64,000 bases of DNA from Posidonia oceanica (GCA_037176725.1 JAZBRS010000044.1:4712001-4776000); one strand, 5' to 3'. Counted from the stretch's first letter, positions 11,356 through 23,601 are shown. The notes: generated by a model not told the origin, from the letters alone. Made by a program: numbers and translations.

Positions 11356-12262
11356 TGTAGTAATCCTGAAATTCTGATCGTCCATGCACGATGCCAAAGC
11401 TCGCGTGCACCGATCAAAATAGGCTCACTATATGCAGCGGGATCCGAGGGAAGAAACTTGACTCGGAAACGCTGGCAAAAGAAAAAAAGAAATGATAAGA
11501 CAAATCGGAGTCGCCACCAGGTCTATTAAGTTGGGAGACAAGGAAAACCGAGGGTAATGCATGAAAAGACAAGCAAAACCGGATGCAAAGAGATGCGATG
11601 CAACACAATGCGAAGCTATGCTATGCTATGCTATGACTCGTGCCTAGGATGAAGGAAAGGTCATTGCGCGCCAAGAGAAAGGGCAAGGACTCCTGTTACG
11701 CACAGGGAAGGTGTTAGGCACCCTCGATACGTCCTAGAGTCGGTCTTTCTTAGGCAATCTCGCTCGCTAATGTAGGAAGATGCTTGCCTAATGCCTAAAT
11801 GCAATGAATGTCTGATTGCTATGCATGGGAAATAAACGTGCTATCTATGTGCTCAGCAGCGCTACTAGTGTTCCGAACTGGGCGAACCCTGGTTCGTGAG
11901 AACTCCTAAGCAATAAGCATCATTGTCCTAATGCAAATGTAGGCGATAAAACAAAACTGCAGGGAAAACCAGGCAATGCAAGTGACATGCAAGGGGTGAA
12001 CCAAAGCGGGCGCAGAAAACGGTGCAAATAGCATGGAAACGGTGTGGAAAATGATGCAAAAGTGGTGCAGAAAACGATGCAAGCACGGGAAATGATGCAA
12101 AAGTAGGGAAAACGATGCAAGCACGAGAAACGATGCAAAAGCACAGAAAACGATGCAAGCGAGTGAGATGCAAAAAAGAAGGCAAAAGCGAATCTGGGGC
12201 GAAAACCACGAGAAAGCGTGCAAGGCGAGGTGCCAAACCAAAACAGGGGTCAGGTAGCATGC
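11356..12262 (-). repeat. TE-A 5' LTR, segment 1 (R/U5 end)
   Basis: The LTR's 3' end (TGTAGTAATCC on the plus strand) abuts the primer site. The segment contains the block AAGGTGTTAGGCACCC (11709-11724), shared with TE-E and the 5.7 kb solo LTR. It also contains a PBS-like TGGCGACTCC at 11508-11517 and imperfect tandem repeats of about 30 bp with the core ACGATGCAAGCA at 11985-12185. It is cut at 12262 by the CATGC-flanked solo LTR. The three segments total 3525 bp once both insertions and duplicated target sites are removed. Confidence 0.85.
12258..12262. repeat. Target-site duplication CATGC, left copy
   Basis: CATGC precedes the TGTTGACACC start of the 5.7 kb solo LTR and recurs at 17973-17977. 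Confidence 0.92.
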
Positions 12263-15200
12263 TGTTGACACCTCATTTTGACAGGCATGATCAATTGGAA
12301 TCTCCTGGTAGCTTCTGGATTCAAATCTAGGTCCAAACCTACACAATCATTTTCATCCTTTTCTCCAAAACAAGCCTAAACTTAACCTAAAATTACACAC
12401 CTTTCCCAAGTCCAAAAAACTACCAAAAACCATAGGAAAACTCACCATTCCCAACCTAGCAAACCTACCCAAAAACCCTCAAAATTTCAACCCAAAACCA
12501 CTCCAAAAAACCCTAGAAAACCTAAGTAAAACTACCATTTTTCTACACCTCAAAACCCTTCCAAAACTTCTCCAAAACCAGACCAAAATCCTAGGTCCAA
12601 CACTAGAGACCCTAGGCCACACACTCTCCAAATTTCACCTCTTTTCAAAACTTCTAACCCCTCTGTTTACCCAAATTATCCTTTTCTCTCTCCTGGATTA
12701 TTCGTTTCTCTCTCCTCTCTCTCTTGATTATCCTCCTTCTTTTCACCCCCGTTTCTCCCTTCTTCTTGCCTGGCTATGGGCCCTCCTTGTGCATCTATCT
12801 CTTCTGAATCTTATTTCTATTTTTATCTTATTTTTAGCATTTTCTTTGACTTTCAAAAAAATATTTTCTTTCAACTCTTCCTTTTCTTCTTTACTCCTCC
12901 ATTTCTCCCTTTTCTTCTTCCTTTTCCTTTTCTTTTCCTTTCTTTTACTAAATCCCTAAAAAATCAATAAAAACCTTTAAAACCCTAAAACAAAATAAAA
13001 ACAAACCAAAACCCTAAAAGAAATAATTAAAAACTTAAACAAACCATTAAAAACCAAAAACCTAACTAAATCTAGCTAAAATGGAAAACTAAGAATGCAA
13101 CTTAAAAATGCAAAACAAACAAAAGGAAAATGCTGTAAAATCAAGGAAAAAACCAAAATATAATCAAAACAAGTAAAAGTAAAAATCCTATTAAAAACAA
13201 TCAAGAAAACAAATCCTAAAAAAAAGGAAACACTTAAAAAAGAATGCTAAGGCTAGTAATTAAGGAAAAACTTAACTTAACAATCCTAAAAAGAAATAAT
13301 TTGAAAACTTAATTAAAAAAAAAACAAACAATCAAAAATCTAAGAACACTTAATTAGAAACTAAACAAGAAAATCTAACCTAAAAAACATATTACAAGAA
13401 CATAACAAACAAAAATAAAAAACAAATCAAAGAAGGCTTAAGAAAAAAAAGGCTAAAATCAAAAATCTAAAACTCACCCTAATTAATTTAAAAACAAATT
13501 TTAAAAAAATCCTAATTAACATCCCAAGTATTTAACAAGAAAAACATAATTAAAAAACAACTTAAAAGACTTAACAAACATTTAAACAAAATCAAAAACA
13601 AAGAAAACCCTAAAAATCCTAATCAAAACTAAAACTCTTTAATCTTAATTAACTAATAAAAAACAATCATTAAAAAACTTAATCAAAGTCCTAACTTTAA
13701 GCACAACTATTCTAAAAACCTTTTTTATTTTTATTTTATTTTTATTTTTATCTTTTTTATTTTCCTTCTTTCCCCTCTTCTTTTCCCTTTCTTCCTTTCT
13801 TTCTATTTTTTCTTTCTTCTTGGGCCCAGTCCGGCCTGTTCCCCTCATTCCTTCTTCCTTTCTTTTTTTTCCTTTCGCGCGAAGCCCGGCCCGCAGCCTT
13901 CCTTCTTCCTCTTCTTCCCTCCTTCTTCTTCTTCCTCCACAGTTCCTCCCGCCAGTCTCCCTCTCCTCTTCAAATTTGATTTTCTTCTTCCCTCCCGATC
14001 ACCTCAGCCTCCAACTCATCTCTTCCTCTCTCGCGTCTCAGCAGGATCTCCGAGAGCATTCAATGCGCGTCGCCTCCGGCCGTCCTCGTTGCTGACAGTT
14101 GCTGCTCCCGCCGGTGGATTTTGAAATCCAGCGTGCTTCACTCCTCCTCCCCAGCTGATAAAACCCCTAGCATCCTCCTCCTTCATCGCCCTTTGGTCGT
14201 CTGAGAGAGAGAGAGCAATCCAGGGCCCAGAAGCCACCCCAATTCTCCCTCTCTTCCTCTGTAAATTCTGCAGCTCTTCTTCCTCTTCCTTCCCATCTGA
14301 TCCAGAGCCCCAAACAGCCCTCAAACTTCTCCCAATTCCTCCCCCAAATCCACCCAACAACCACCATTTCAGGCCTTCCTTCCAAGCCCTAAACCATGTC
14401 TGAATTCACCCTCCATCACCCTAAAAACACAACAGAACCCAACACCCCCTCCTCTCAAAATTTCGAGCACCACAGACCCACCAAATCCCTCCAAACTCCA
14501 CCCAGCAACTCCCCAGAATCTCACCTTCTAAACCCACCTGAGCTTCAGCTCTAACCCTCACCACAGACCGAATCCATCGCCACAAACACCTCTGCCCATT
14601 TCTTCCAGAAAATCACCCAGCGACCAAACTTCTTCTCCAGCCCCTTCCCAGCCCTCCTGAGCATCCAGAAACACTCACGAACCCTCCAGAAGCTCGCCGG
14701 CATCCTCCTCTCGATCCGGAGAGCAGCAGACACTCCTACCCACCTCCGGCTGCTTCTTGAGCACCCACTGAAGCGAAATCCTTCTCCGGGCCGCGAAGCT
14801 TCGCTCCGGACGTCCAGGAAGCTCCGGAGTAATCCACTGATCCATTCCCAGCACTCCCGAGCCGACGACGAGCTCTGCAACAGCCGGACGATCTCCGCCG
14901 GCGATCACTGAAGCACCAGACGTCGGGGGGACTTCTTAGCCATAGAATCAGGTACCACTCTTCTTCCTTAGTCTAGTTTTTCTCCTCTCGTGCTTCCTGG
15001 CCTGTTAGAATAGGATTCCAGCCCCTCTTCCGCCGAGTCGTCGCCGCCGTCATCTCGTCTTCTCCGGTGAGCTCTGCGACTGGAATCGTCACTCCGGTAG
15101 CAGAACTTGCATCCAGGGATCGCTTGAGCTTCGCACCGACTCCTGGATCACTCCGGTGGCTTCAGAACGCCATGACGATGCTCCGATCATCTTCCTTGCC

Positions 15201-15429
15201 TCCGAGCAGGTCTGCAGAGCTCCGTTCAGCTCTCCGTCCTGCTCCAGGCAGCACCAAACCGCGTCGACACCACTCCGAGCTCCGCCCGCCTCCGGAGAAC
15301 GTCGCCGACCAACCAGCGCTTCCTCAGGCCCCCTTCTCTGGCGTCCATGGCCACTGGAAGCTTCTGCTACAGTGACCATGGCTGCCGTGATTTCACTGTA
15401 GCGTTATTTTCTGTTAGCTAAGCTATTTT

Positions 15430-16210
15430 GTTATCAAATTGTATTTTCAGTCCCTGTTTTTACTTTATTACATTCTGGTCCTGCCTCTGTTTAAGATTCA
15501 TTTAATTCCAAATTTAAATCATATTAAATTGCATGAAAAACTTAAAAAATTGTCTAATTGCATGTTGGTCCTTCTGCTGTGTTTTCTTTTATTGTTTATT
15601 TTAGTTTAGGCCCTCTGGTTTTCCATTTTTGCATGTTAGTCCTTTAATTAATAATCTGATTTAATGCTTATATTTTACCTTAGTAAGTTGCATTTTTAAA
15701 CCCTGTTGTTTTCCTCATTTGCACTTTAGTCCTCTATTCTGTTAACTCATGCATTTATTTTTCAATTTTTCTTACTGCATTGCATTATTTCCCCCAGACT
15801 TTCTGATTTTTGCATATAGGTCCTTCATTAATGCACAGCATATGTTTGAATGCATATTTTGCTTATAAAATTGCATTTTAGACCCTGCATATTTTAAAAT
15901 TGCATATAGGTCAATTGTTTGCATTCTCAGACCATTTAAGACCACTATTTTGCTTACAAAATTGCATTTCAACCCTTGTATGTTTCAAAATTGCATATTA
16001 ATTCCCCATATGATTTCAAAACTTGTCCTAATGCATGTTTACCTTATAAACTTGCATTTTTAACCCTGTATTTTGCAAATTTCGACTCAGACCCTCCAGT
16101 TTTCAGAAACCTTGCATAAAAGCCCCCTAACTTTTCAAAATCTTTGCACTTAGACCCCTACTTTTTCAAAACTTGCACATAAGCTCCCAAGTTTTTTGAA
16201 AAGTCATTCT
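15430..16210 (+). repeat. Degenerate TTGCAT.../TTAGTCC repeats in the solo LTR
   Basis: Poorly conserved units of roughly 60-110 bp alternate TTGCATTTT or TTGCATAT with AACCCT, TAGTCC or AGACCC. The region is T-rich and noncoding. Unit borders cannot be fixed by eye. Confidence 0.5.
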
Positions 16211-16974
16211 AAGGTCCTTTTCTTGCATTTCTGCATGCATTGCACTCATGCATCTTTGCATTTAGCATTTCTGCACACACTTAAGCATTCCTAGCTCCCA
16301 TTTGCATGGGAGGACCTATTTTGCACACCCCTAGGACCTCCTGTACACCTAGATTCATTCTTCTCCCCAATTCTGGCCCCTCTGCCTTGAAGCTGGGATA
16401 TCTTCAAATCTGGCCATTGGATCTTCTCAATTAAGCTACCTGGACGACCTCGGCGGAGCGCTCTTCAACATGGACCAAGCAATTCTCAGATCAGGCTTCA
16501 GATTTCCAAGGTAAGTCCTCTTGAACCCCTGCACTGCATTCATTTGCACACCATTTGCATTCCAAGCATTGTTTTTGCTTTCTGATTTCTTGAGCTTGTA
16601 GAATAGGACCTCCTCTTCTCATCTATCAACTCTGTCTCCTCTTTTCGCGTACTCCTAGTGCTTTGTGTTGCATTTCCCCTAGATTCACCACTAATTGCGA
16701 CTTTCATCCCCCTTTCCATGAACCGATCGCATCGCGAGCTTTTGGCAGTGTGCGAGACACATCGTGGGACACTTTGATGGGAAACAGTCACAAAACAGTG
16801 GTAATCCCTCCATTTTCTTTTCTTCCCCTTTGTAGGTCTTCACACCTACTTTGCGCGGTTCTTAAACAATGTCTGTTCTCACACACGCACTGTCTGCCTC
16901 CCCTTTTGCTTCTCCTGTCCTTTCTTTCTACATCTGCATCTGCATGGCTTTGTCGACGTTTTATTTCGCCTGCT

Positions 16975-17280
16975 TTGGCACCTTTTTGCGTGCCCACTTC
17001 GTCTTTGGCACCGTTTTGCGTGCCCGCTTCGTCTTTGGCACCGTTTTGAGTGCCTGCTTCGCTTTTGGCACTGCTTTGCATGCTAGCTTTGTTTTCTCGC
17101 ACCGTTTCGCGTGCCGCTTTGTTTTCTTGCACCGTTTCGCATGCTGCTTTGTTTTCTTGCACCGTTTTGCGTGCCGCTCTGTCTTTTGCGCTGTTTTGCT
17201 TGCTGATCTCGTTTTCTTGCACCGTTTCGCGTGCCGCTTCCGTTTCTCGCATCCTTTCGTGCGTTTTACGTCGTTTTCTC
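16975..17280 (+). repeat. Tandem array, about 36-bp unit, in the solo LTR
   Basis: About eight imperfect copies of a TTGCACCGTTTTGCGTGC-centred unit, spaced 33-38 bp. The long frames through it on both strands come from the repeat. TE-A has a comparable array (ACGATGCAAGCA) at the matching position of its LTR. Confidence 0.75.
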
Positions 17281-17972
17281 TTGCATGTCGCCCGCATTGC
17301 ATGGTTTTACCGCCGTTTTACTTTTCCGTCTGCATTTGCATATAGGGCAGTGATGCTTACTGCCTGGAGTTCTCATGGACCAGGTTTTGATCGATTTGGA
17401 ACACAGACAGCGTTGCTGAGCACTTAGACTGCACGTTTACTTCCTTGCATTGCATTCCACCACTTAGAGCACACCTATGAGCATTCATCCAGGCATTCGT
17501 TGGCATTTAGGCATTCAAACCTACATTCTCCTGCGTATGCGAGCGTAAGCCTAGAAAGACCGATTCTCAAGCGTGTCGGGGGTGCCTAACACCTTCTCCA
17601 CACGTAACAGGAGTCCTTGCCCAGTCTTTTGGCCCGCAATGACCATATTGTCCTTATCCTCGGCATGAGTCATCTCATTTGCTTTCATTTGCATTTGTTT
17701 TCCTTTGCATTGCTTTGCATTGCATCTTTTGCTTGGTTTTGCGTGTTAACTCACGCATTTCCCCTGGTTTTCCTTGTCTCCCGATAATAAACACGGTGGC
17801 GACTTTGAATTGTCTTATCTTCTTCTTTTCTTATCTTTTCTCCTCTGTTTTAAGTGTTTTCGAGTTGAGCCCTCCTCCTCAGACATAGCCGCTTATAGTG
17901 AGCCTGATTCCGATCGGTGCACGCGAGCTTCTGGCAGTGTGTATGGACGATCTGAACACCGGGATTACTACA

Positions 17973-17977
17973 CATGC
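17973..17977. repeat. Target-site duplication CATGC, right copy
   Basis: Second copy of the 5-bp repeat flanking the 5.7 kb solo LTR; TE-A LTR sequence resumes after it. Confidence 0.92.
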
Positions 17978-18072
17978 ATGGGGTAGCAGTATGTACAAGA
18001 AGCAATAAAACACAGAAAATGGCGAATGAAACCAAATCGGTGTTTTAAAATCAGGTTCAGCCAACTGCAAGC

Positions 18073-18129
18073 GTTGGACGCAGCAATACCTACGTCCAAT
18101 GTTGGACGGTGGCATTGCTGGCGTCCAAC
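18073..18129. repeat. Palindrome doublet, GTTGGACG...CGTCCAAC
   Basis: Two adjoining units of 28 and 29 bp, each with arms GTTGGACG / CGTCCAA(C/T) and a loop of about 12 bp. Confidence 0.8.
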
Positions 18130-18314
18130 ACTTGCTGGAGGCAAACAGCATGCAGTTTTTTTAAAAAAATGATACATTCTAGCTATATGAATGCGATGCA
18201 GATGCAGAAATGCAGTAGAATAGGTGCATGACTTGCAGGGCAAACAGGACAACAAACCAGAAGCAGATTCAGAGCAAGATGCAAGCAAAGATCAGCATTT
18301 TAAACAAGCAGGTC

Positions 18315-18372
18315 GTTGGACGCTCGAGAGCATGGCGTCCAACGTTAGACGCCAGAGGGACTGGTGTCCAAC
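18315..18372. repeat. Palindrome doublet, GTTGGACGC...GCGTCCAAC
   Basis: Two units of 29 bp; the second has one mismatch in each arm (GTTAGACGC, GTGTCCAAC). Confidence 0.8.
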
Positions 18373-18542
18373 ACAGCCCAAAGGACAGCATAGCAAATCA
18401 ACATACAGATGATGAACAAAATATGTAAGCATACATTTAGGCTACTGTAAGCAAGTATAAGCTAGTCATGCAAGCATAGGATATGAAAAATCCAAGAAAA
18501 ACAACATCTGCAAGGCATGTAAGGAAGAAAACCCAACCAGAG

Positions 18543-18582
18543 CGTGGGACGCGAGCTGAGCCAGCGTCCAACGTTGGACGCG
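18543..18582. repeat. Palindrome unit and a half
   Basis: One full unit with a changed left arm (GTGGGACGC ... GCGTCCAAC), followed by an isolated GTTGGACGC arm. Confidence 0.7.
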
Positions 18583-18791
18583 AGGAACAGCAGCATACAA
18601 CACACTAGGAGGCACAAACGAATAAAAACTCTGCATAAAACTAGCATATGAACTATAAAAGCTGAGGAGCAGTTGCTATGAAGGCTAAGCAAGCATATAA
18701 GCACAGAAATCATGCAAACGTAGGGATCAGAGCATCATGCAAACACTTAAAACGAGACTAAATGAGCAGCGACGTAAGACACCGGTAGCAG

Positions 18792-18831
18792 CAACGTCCA
18801 ATGTAGGACGCTGAAGCTCCCAGCGTCCAAC
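18792..18831. repeat. Palindrome unit with extra arm
   Basis: An AACGTCCAAT arm is followed by GTAGGACGC ... GCGTCCAAC around a loop rich in CTGAAGCTCCCA. Confidence 0.65.
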
Positions 18832-19155
18832 ACATGCAGAATGCAAACCTACCTACAAAGGGGGAGCTCAGCTCTAAACTTCACTTAAACATGCATGCAA
18901 GCTACTAATGACATGCCAGATCAAGAAAAAACACTCATACCAAGCATATAATCCATGAGAAGCAAGTAAAAAAGAGTATGCAAAGGAATAAAGGGGTAAA
19001 AACCCAAGAAAATTAGCATGCAACTTGAGAGGAGATTAGCAAGCCTAAACATGGTTGCCATAGGGGCCAGGCATCACTAAATATGCATGGATCAAGTATA
19101 AATCTCAAAAAGAAGCAAGATACAAGCATGGCAGCAGATATAAGCTAGCAGATAT

Positions 19156-19212
19156 GTTGGACGCTGGATGAACCAGCGTCCAACGTTGGACGCGGCTCAC
19201 TCCAGCGTCCAA
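19156..19212. repeat. Palindrome doublet with near-perfect stem
   Basis: The first unit has 12-bp arms (GTTGGACGCTGG / CCAGCGTCCAAC) around a 5-base loop. The second has arms GTTGGACGC / GCGTCCAAT. Both are 29 bp and they join head to tail at the AACGTT centre. Confidence 0.85.
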
Positions 19213-19400
19213 TGCAGGCAGACAGCAGAATGAACTAAAGCATGCAATACTAATCCAAGCAAGGATCAAAAGGAAGCAGGCATGGCATAGCATCTGTAAA
19301 CATGTAAGGAAAGCATGCAACATAGACTCATAAAAGGCAAGCACAGTAAAGCATGGCAAGCTTCAAAGCGAAAGCAAAGGCAGATAAGGCATAGCAGGAT

Positions 19401-19457
19401 GTTGGACGCCCGATCCTGCAGCGTCCAACGTTGGACGTAGCAGCCTGTGCGTCCAAC
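19401..19457. repeat. Palindrome doublet, GTTGGACGC...GCGTCCAAC
   Basis: Two units of 28-29 bp joined at CAACGTTGG, with arms GTTGGACGC / GCGTCCAAC and GTTGGACGT / GCGTCCAAC. Confidence 0.82.
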
Positions 19458-19774
19458 AAGGCGAGGATCCTCCTGGCCAAGAACAACGGCCAAATCGGCC
19501 CAAAACTTCAAACAAACTTGCTTGGGAGCAAGTGTGGCCGACGACAAGCATGGTGGTATGCTTGGTGCCAGAAATAGGTGGGTGGATTGCTCCACCCACC
19601 TCCTCCTCCACGCGGCCGGAAAGCGAAGGCAGGGAGGGGTGTGTGCTATGCTAAAAGGCATGGAAATGATCTAGGAACATTCCTACACACATGCACGAGC
19701 TATGGGGATTGAGAACCTACCGTGGCGCGGCCTGAAACAGCGGTTTGCATTCTTCACCGGCGCTGTGGAAGCTT

Positions 19775-19779
19775 GCGGC
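19775..19779. repeat. Target-site duplication of TE-C, left copy (GCGGC)
   Basis: GCGGC precedes the left LTR of TE-C; the right copy at 29086-29090 reads GCGAC, one substitution apart. Confidence 0.8.
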
Positions 19780-21202
19780 TGTGGATGGATTTTTGGGTGC
19801 TTGAGTTGAAGATGCCGGCGCTTCCACGACGTCGACAGCTCTGTTGTGATCGCCACTCGCCTTTGGGTAGACAAGACACCTAGGGGGAGATTGTGAAGAT
19901 GTGGGTCCTCGGACCACTAGATCGACGACTGGATGTCGTCTAGCGACACCCTCATGCTACGTAAGTGTTTTCCTTTTCTTCAAAACAAATTAAAAGAGAA
20001 GATCTAGATTAGTTGGTGTGTAGTAAATGATAACAAAGAAGAACAGAGAATACTAGAAACAAATAAATCTAATACTAATCGGGGGTTATTCCCCGCATGT
20101 ATATGCTATGGGTCCTATTTTAAGGAATGCAATATGAGATGTAATGAAAAGATTGGAAGAATACTCCTTTCACCCTCGTGCTGTATGCAGTGGAGTAGAA
20201 GTAGAGGCACGGTCGGAGCTCCGGCTAGGCTCGAGATCTCTAGGATCGTAGTTGGGTTGTAGTGATCTGTGGGATCTTGGGTTTCTCTGAATTGAGGGTG
20301 GAGACTAGGGTTTCTGGCTTGGAAACTCTAGCTATTAGAAGGTGGAAGCTCAAAACATTGAAAACCTAAAGAGAATTTCTCCAAGATAGGTTTACCTCAC
20401 AACTGGCCGAAGGTTCAAACACTGACCCACGAGGTCTATTTATAGACTCCAAGGGGTGTGGGTGGTTAACACATAGAAATTTCTAGAAAAAGTGGCAATT
20501 ATGGCCAATCGCCGCATGGGTAAGCGACTAAGGCTAGCAACTGCCCAGTCAAATGTGGAAAAAACCATAGAAATTCGGTTGACGGGAACCAATTTCATTA
20601 GTCGCTGGTTGGAGTGGCGCCTAATGGTCAAGGATCGTGGGGAAGACCGAGGCAGTTCCGCATTCGTCTAATCGCCTGTTGAGATGGCGCCTAAAGGTTG
20701 AGGGGTTAGTGGGAATTGACCGTGGAAAAGCAACTGTCCAATTTGGTTAACGGAGCCCACAACTGTCAGTCGCCGCTTAGAGTGGCGCCTTGGTTAGTCG
20801 CCTGTTGACATGGCGCCTCTCCCAGTCGCCTCTCCAGCTGGCAACTAGCAACGTCTTTTGCATTTTTAACCCTGTCTTTTAAGTTTGATCCAGAAAACTC
20901 GATTAAAAGCCTGTAATACTTCAGATATTTCATGAAATCATAAAAACATCTTCTTTAACTCAAATCTGCCACGGATTTGAGTGGAAAAGTGTGCTCAAAG
21001 GTACTCAAACTTGCCACTAGTTTGGGCGAGTTAGCTCTGCCACAGCTAACGTCCTTGAGCTAAGTAGAATCAAGTGTTGTTTTTAAGTAAGTCACGAAAA
21101 CTCTGGAAAATGTGTTATTAAAGCCTTAGTTATGTGATCTGGGTGCCTCAGAAGTTCCTATCCTCTATGAACTCTGGGAAATGCGAAAATGGGATATCTA
21201 CA
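19780..21202 (-). repeat. TE-C 3' LTR
   Basis: The plus-strand left end is TGTGGATGGA and the right end ATATCTACA. It matches the 5' LTR copy with scattered substitutions, roughly a few percent by eye and denser near the R/U5 end. A TATA box (inverted, CTATTTATAG) lies at 20436-20445. U3 palindromes of the GGCGACT type lie at about 20510-20840. Confidence 0.9.
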
Positions 21203-21216
21203 GATGCCCCTCCTTG
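21203..21216 (-). promoter_or_regulatory. TE-C polypurine tract
   Basis: The minus strand reads CAAGGAGGGGCATC, directly before the 3' LTR start. It primes plus-strand DNA synthesis. TE-D has the same tract and TE-F has GGAGGGGCAATC. Confidence 0.8.
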
Positions 21217-23601
21217 GAGTTGATCTTGGAACAAGATTGAGTCCAAGGTAAGAACAAATGTCCCATTGAGCATTTCCTGAAAAGGGGAGCTCCACCTCAA
21301 ACAATCCGCCACAAGGGATGAAGGAAGATATTAAAAAAGGAAGAAGGGGTGAACTGACTCGGTGTCGAGACATTGCCGAATGGCCGGGTGGTTCGATTAA
21401 TTACCGTCATATTGAAGACTGAGGCATGGAGGGGTCAAGTCGGGGCTATTTGTTGCAACCGATGTCAAGACCAGGTCAACCATGTAGAGATGTACTTCAA
21501 CGGGGCAGAAGCTAGGGAAGAAATTGTGGGACAGGACCCTTACACGATCGAAAAGGAGTGCTCTTGTGGCATCATGTTCGAGATTTTACTCGGATTGGAA
21601 TTGATAGAAGGATTAGTAGGAACTAGGTTGGCTCTAGGAGAATCACATGTCCTAAGAGTTTCTAACACTCTTGAAGAACATTTGGCTCCGTCCGTGCTCC
21701 ACTTCCAATGATATGAGAAAATGCATGGATGCATGATTCAAGCAAACAAATGCAAATGCAAGGTCAACACATAATGCAATGAATGGTCCATATGCTAGGT
21801 TAGGCCGGTAGAGTACGGTTGGCCCCAAACCATATGGACATATGCAAAATGAATGAATGCAATTCGTTGTGGTCAAGTGTTTTCCGTCCTTAAGTGTGAC
21901 CAGTACTCTCAGGAAAGGACTGTCGTCCCACAGCTCGATTTGGCAAATAAAGGAGTTCTATGATTAAAGAACCGGGTGAGGGAGTGAATCCTTCCTTTGC
22001 CAAACCGAGGTTTACTTTTTAGTCAAAGTGGGTGTGCCTTTGCACACTATATGAGCCCCTTAGGCATGAGCTCATTCTTCAGATTGTAAGCTTTGGTACC
22101 TGCACACTTAACAAAAGATGTTAGTAATCACAGGTGAACCTTTCCCAATTCCTAGGGCGATTGACTAAGTTATACTTGTATAGGGGGCAAAGTAATCTCT
22201 TAATCAACATGCTTGGGAACTAGGTGGAGGGAATTAGTCTTGGCCTCAGTGGAGAGATGGAAAATCGGAGCCCAGTAGACGCTGATTGTGAGTCATCCGT
22301 AGATGCTCTAAAGATTATTGCAGAAGTAATGTCTTTGTTGAGAAAAGCGCACCCAAGCCGTGAGACACGCTTGAGTAGGACACTAGCTCGAAATCCGAGG
22401 TGAAATGATTGTTGCATCACCGACCAGACTAATTTTAGTTTTCCTACTTACTAAGTTTTCACTTGTATATCGGATGGATGGTACTTCTTTTTGGTTGGTT
22501 TTCTTGGATTTTCTAATTTTTTGAATCTTTTAGAATTTTTGATTTTTTTTTTGGTATTTTTGATTTTCTGATTTTTTGGTATTTTTGGGTTTTCTGATTT
22601 TTTGGTAGTTTTTGGATTGATGAGTGCAGTCACAACCTTCTTTCTTAAAGATTTTGTAGTATTGCCTTATATTATCTAGGGTGAGAGAACTTTCCCTTCT
22701 AACATGCCTAGTCTTTTGAGAACTTGGGACCTCATCCTAGCCTTAGTTTGATTATTGTCTCCTTTATTTACTCAGTCCCTGAACATCTAGGATTCCCTGC
22801 CCCTTGCCTGTAAGTGAGATAGGTGGAGGAGGCTTGAAGTGCAGTAAGCTCTCGACTTTGGCTTAGGTCTTGAATTCCACTTGCCTTTCCTTGGTTCCTT
22901 AACGCATCTCTCTAGGATTTATGCTTTAGGTTCATTGACAGCTTTTGCCATGTTCCTTTTCCGCTCTTTGGACAGCTCTTTGCTGACCTCTTTTAGTTGG
23001 ACAGTTTCTTTTACTGTCTCTTTTCATTTGTTCCTCACTTGGACAGCTTCTTTGCTGCCTTCTTTCCTCTTTGTTTGGGCAGCTTTTGCTGCCATCTTCT
23101 CTGGACGCTTTCTAAGTTATTTGGCAAGCGGTTCGTACCATAAGCCTTTGCTCTGAGCTTGCCTTTCTCTTACCTCCCCATGCAAGTGTATGTGCAGACA
23201 GGACAAGGTTAAGGTTACCCTATTTGTTCAGTTCCTTTTCTATTTAGGATGCAACTTTCTTCCTTTGGCTAGGACTTGGTCTTCGATTCTTTCTAGATTT
23301 TGGCATGCTAATTAAGGGTGTACTGTATGTAACTCCCACGGATCTAAAGATGTCTTCAGGTTGTTACAACCAGTGGTTGGACCTTCCCTGGGTGTGACGG
23401 TCTTTGCTTAGGAACCTTAGGTAATATTTTGGCAGTTTTGCTTAATGCCTTAAGTTGTTAGGTATAGTCCACACTCATCAGTCATTTTTATTTATTTTAT
23501 TCTATGATCTAACTTAGCATTAGGTACCAAATAAAGAAAAAAAACAGAGTACGGAAAGAAAGTGTCTTATTTACAAGTTTTACTTAAATTAACCACTGCC
23601 C
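21217..23601 (-). other. TE-C noncoding 3' region
   Basis: About 2.4 kb between the Gag stop and the polypurine tract. It contains copies of the GGCAGC-AAAGAA-GCTGTCC motif (seen inverted at 22970-23100) and an A-rich stretch of short AAAAATC repeats (inverted at 22495-22620); both recur in TE-D and TE-F. A 112-codon frame on the plus strand (21373-21711) is also largely open in TE-D. No enzyme motif is present. Confidence 0.65.

Larger units (their letters stand above)
12263..17972 (+). mobile_element. 5.7 kb solo LTR of a Tat/Ogre-type element
   Basis: The sequence begins TGTTGACACCTCATTTTGACAG and ends GGATTACTACA, with perfect CATGC repeats on both sides. Its last 450 bp match the R/U5 end of the TE-A LTR (inverted), including GTGCCTAACACC and the final ATTACTACA, so it belongs to a related family. 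No primer site follows the right end, hence a solo LTR. Its 5710 bp are within the range of very long Ogre LTRs. Inside are an A/C-rich part (12340-13700), a pyrimidine-rich and then GC-rich part (13700-15400), T-rich degenerate repeats (15430-16210) and a tandem array (16975-17280). Minus-strand open stretches in 14000-15400 have no recognisable domain. Confidence 0.9.
17978..19779 (-). repeat. TE-A 5' LTR, segment 2 (palindrome-rich U3)
   Basis: This is the middle of the TE-A LTR, bounded by the CATGC-flanked solo LTR and by TE-C. It has no coding sequence. It is rich in GCAAGCAT words and carries six clusters of GTTGGACGC/GCGTCCAAC palindromes, listed separately. Confidence 0.8.

Noticed and set aside
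12960..13020. Telomere-like AAACCCTAAA words
   Set aside because: Scattered single words in an A/C-rich LTR; no tandem run of the seven-base plant telomere unit.
14016..15401. Several GC-rich open stretches on both strands
   Set aside because: They lie within one LTR, show no domain and have high-GC composition that keeps all frames open.
16788..17427. Open frames with repeated Arg/Lys or Phe/Cys patterns
   Set aside because: By-product of the 36-bp tandem array in the solo LTR.
17541..17972. Right end of the 5.7 kb LTR as the 5' LTR of a full element
   Set aside because: No primer site follows 17972, and the CATGC repeat plus resumption of TE-A LTR sequence show a solo LTR.
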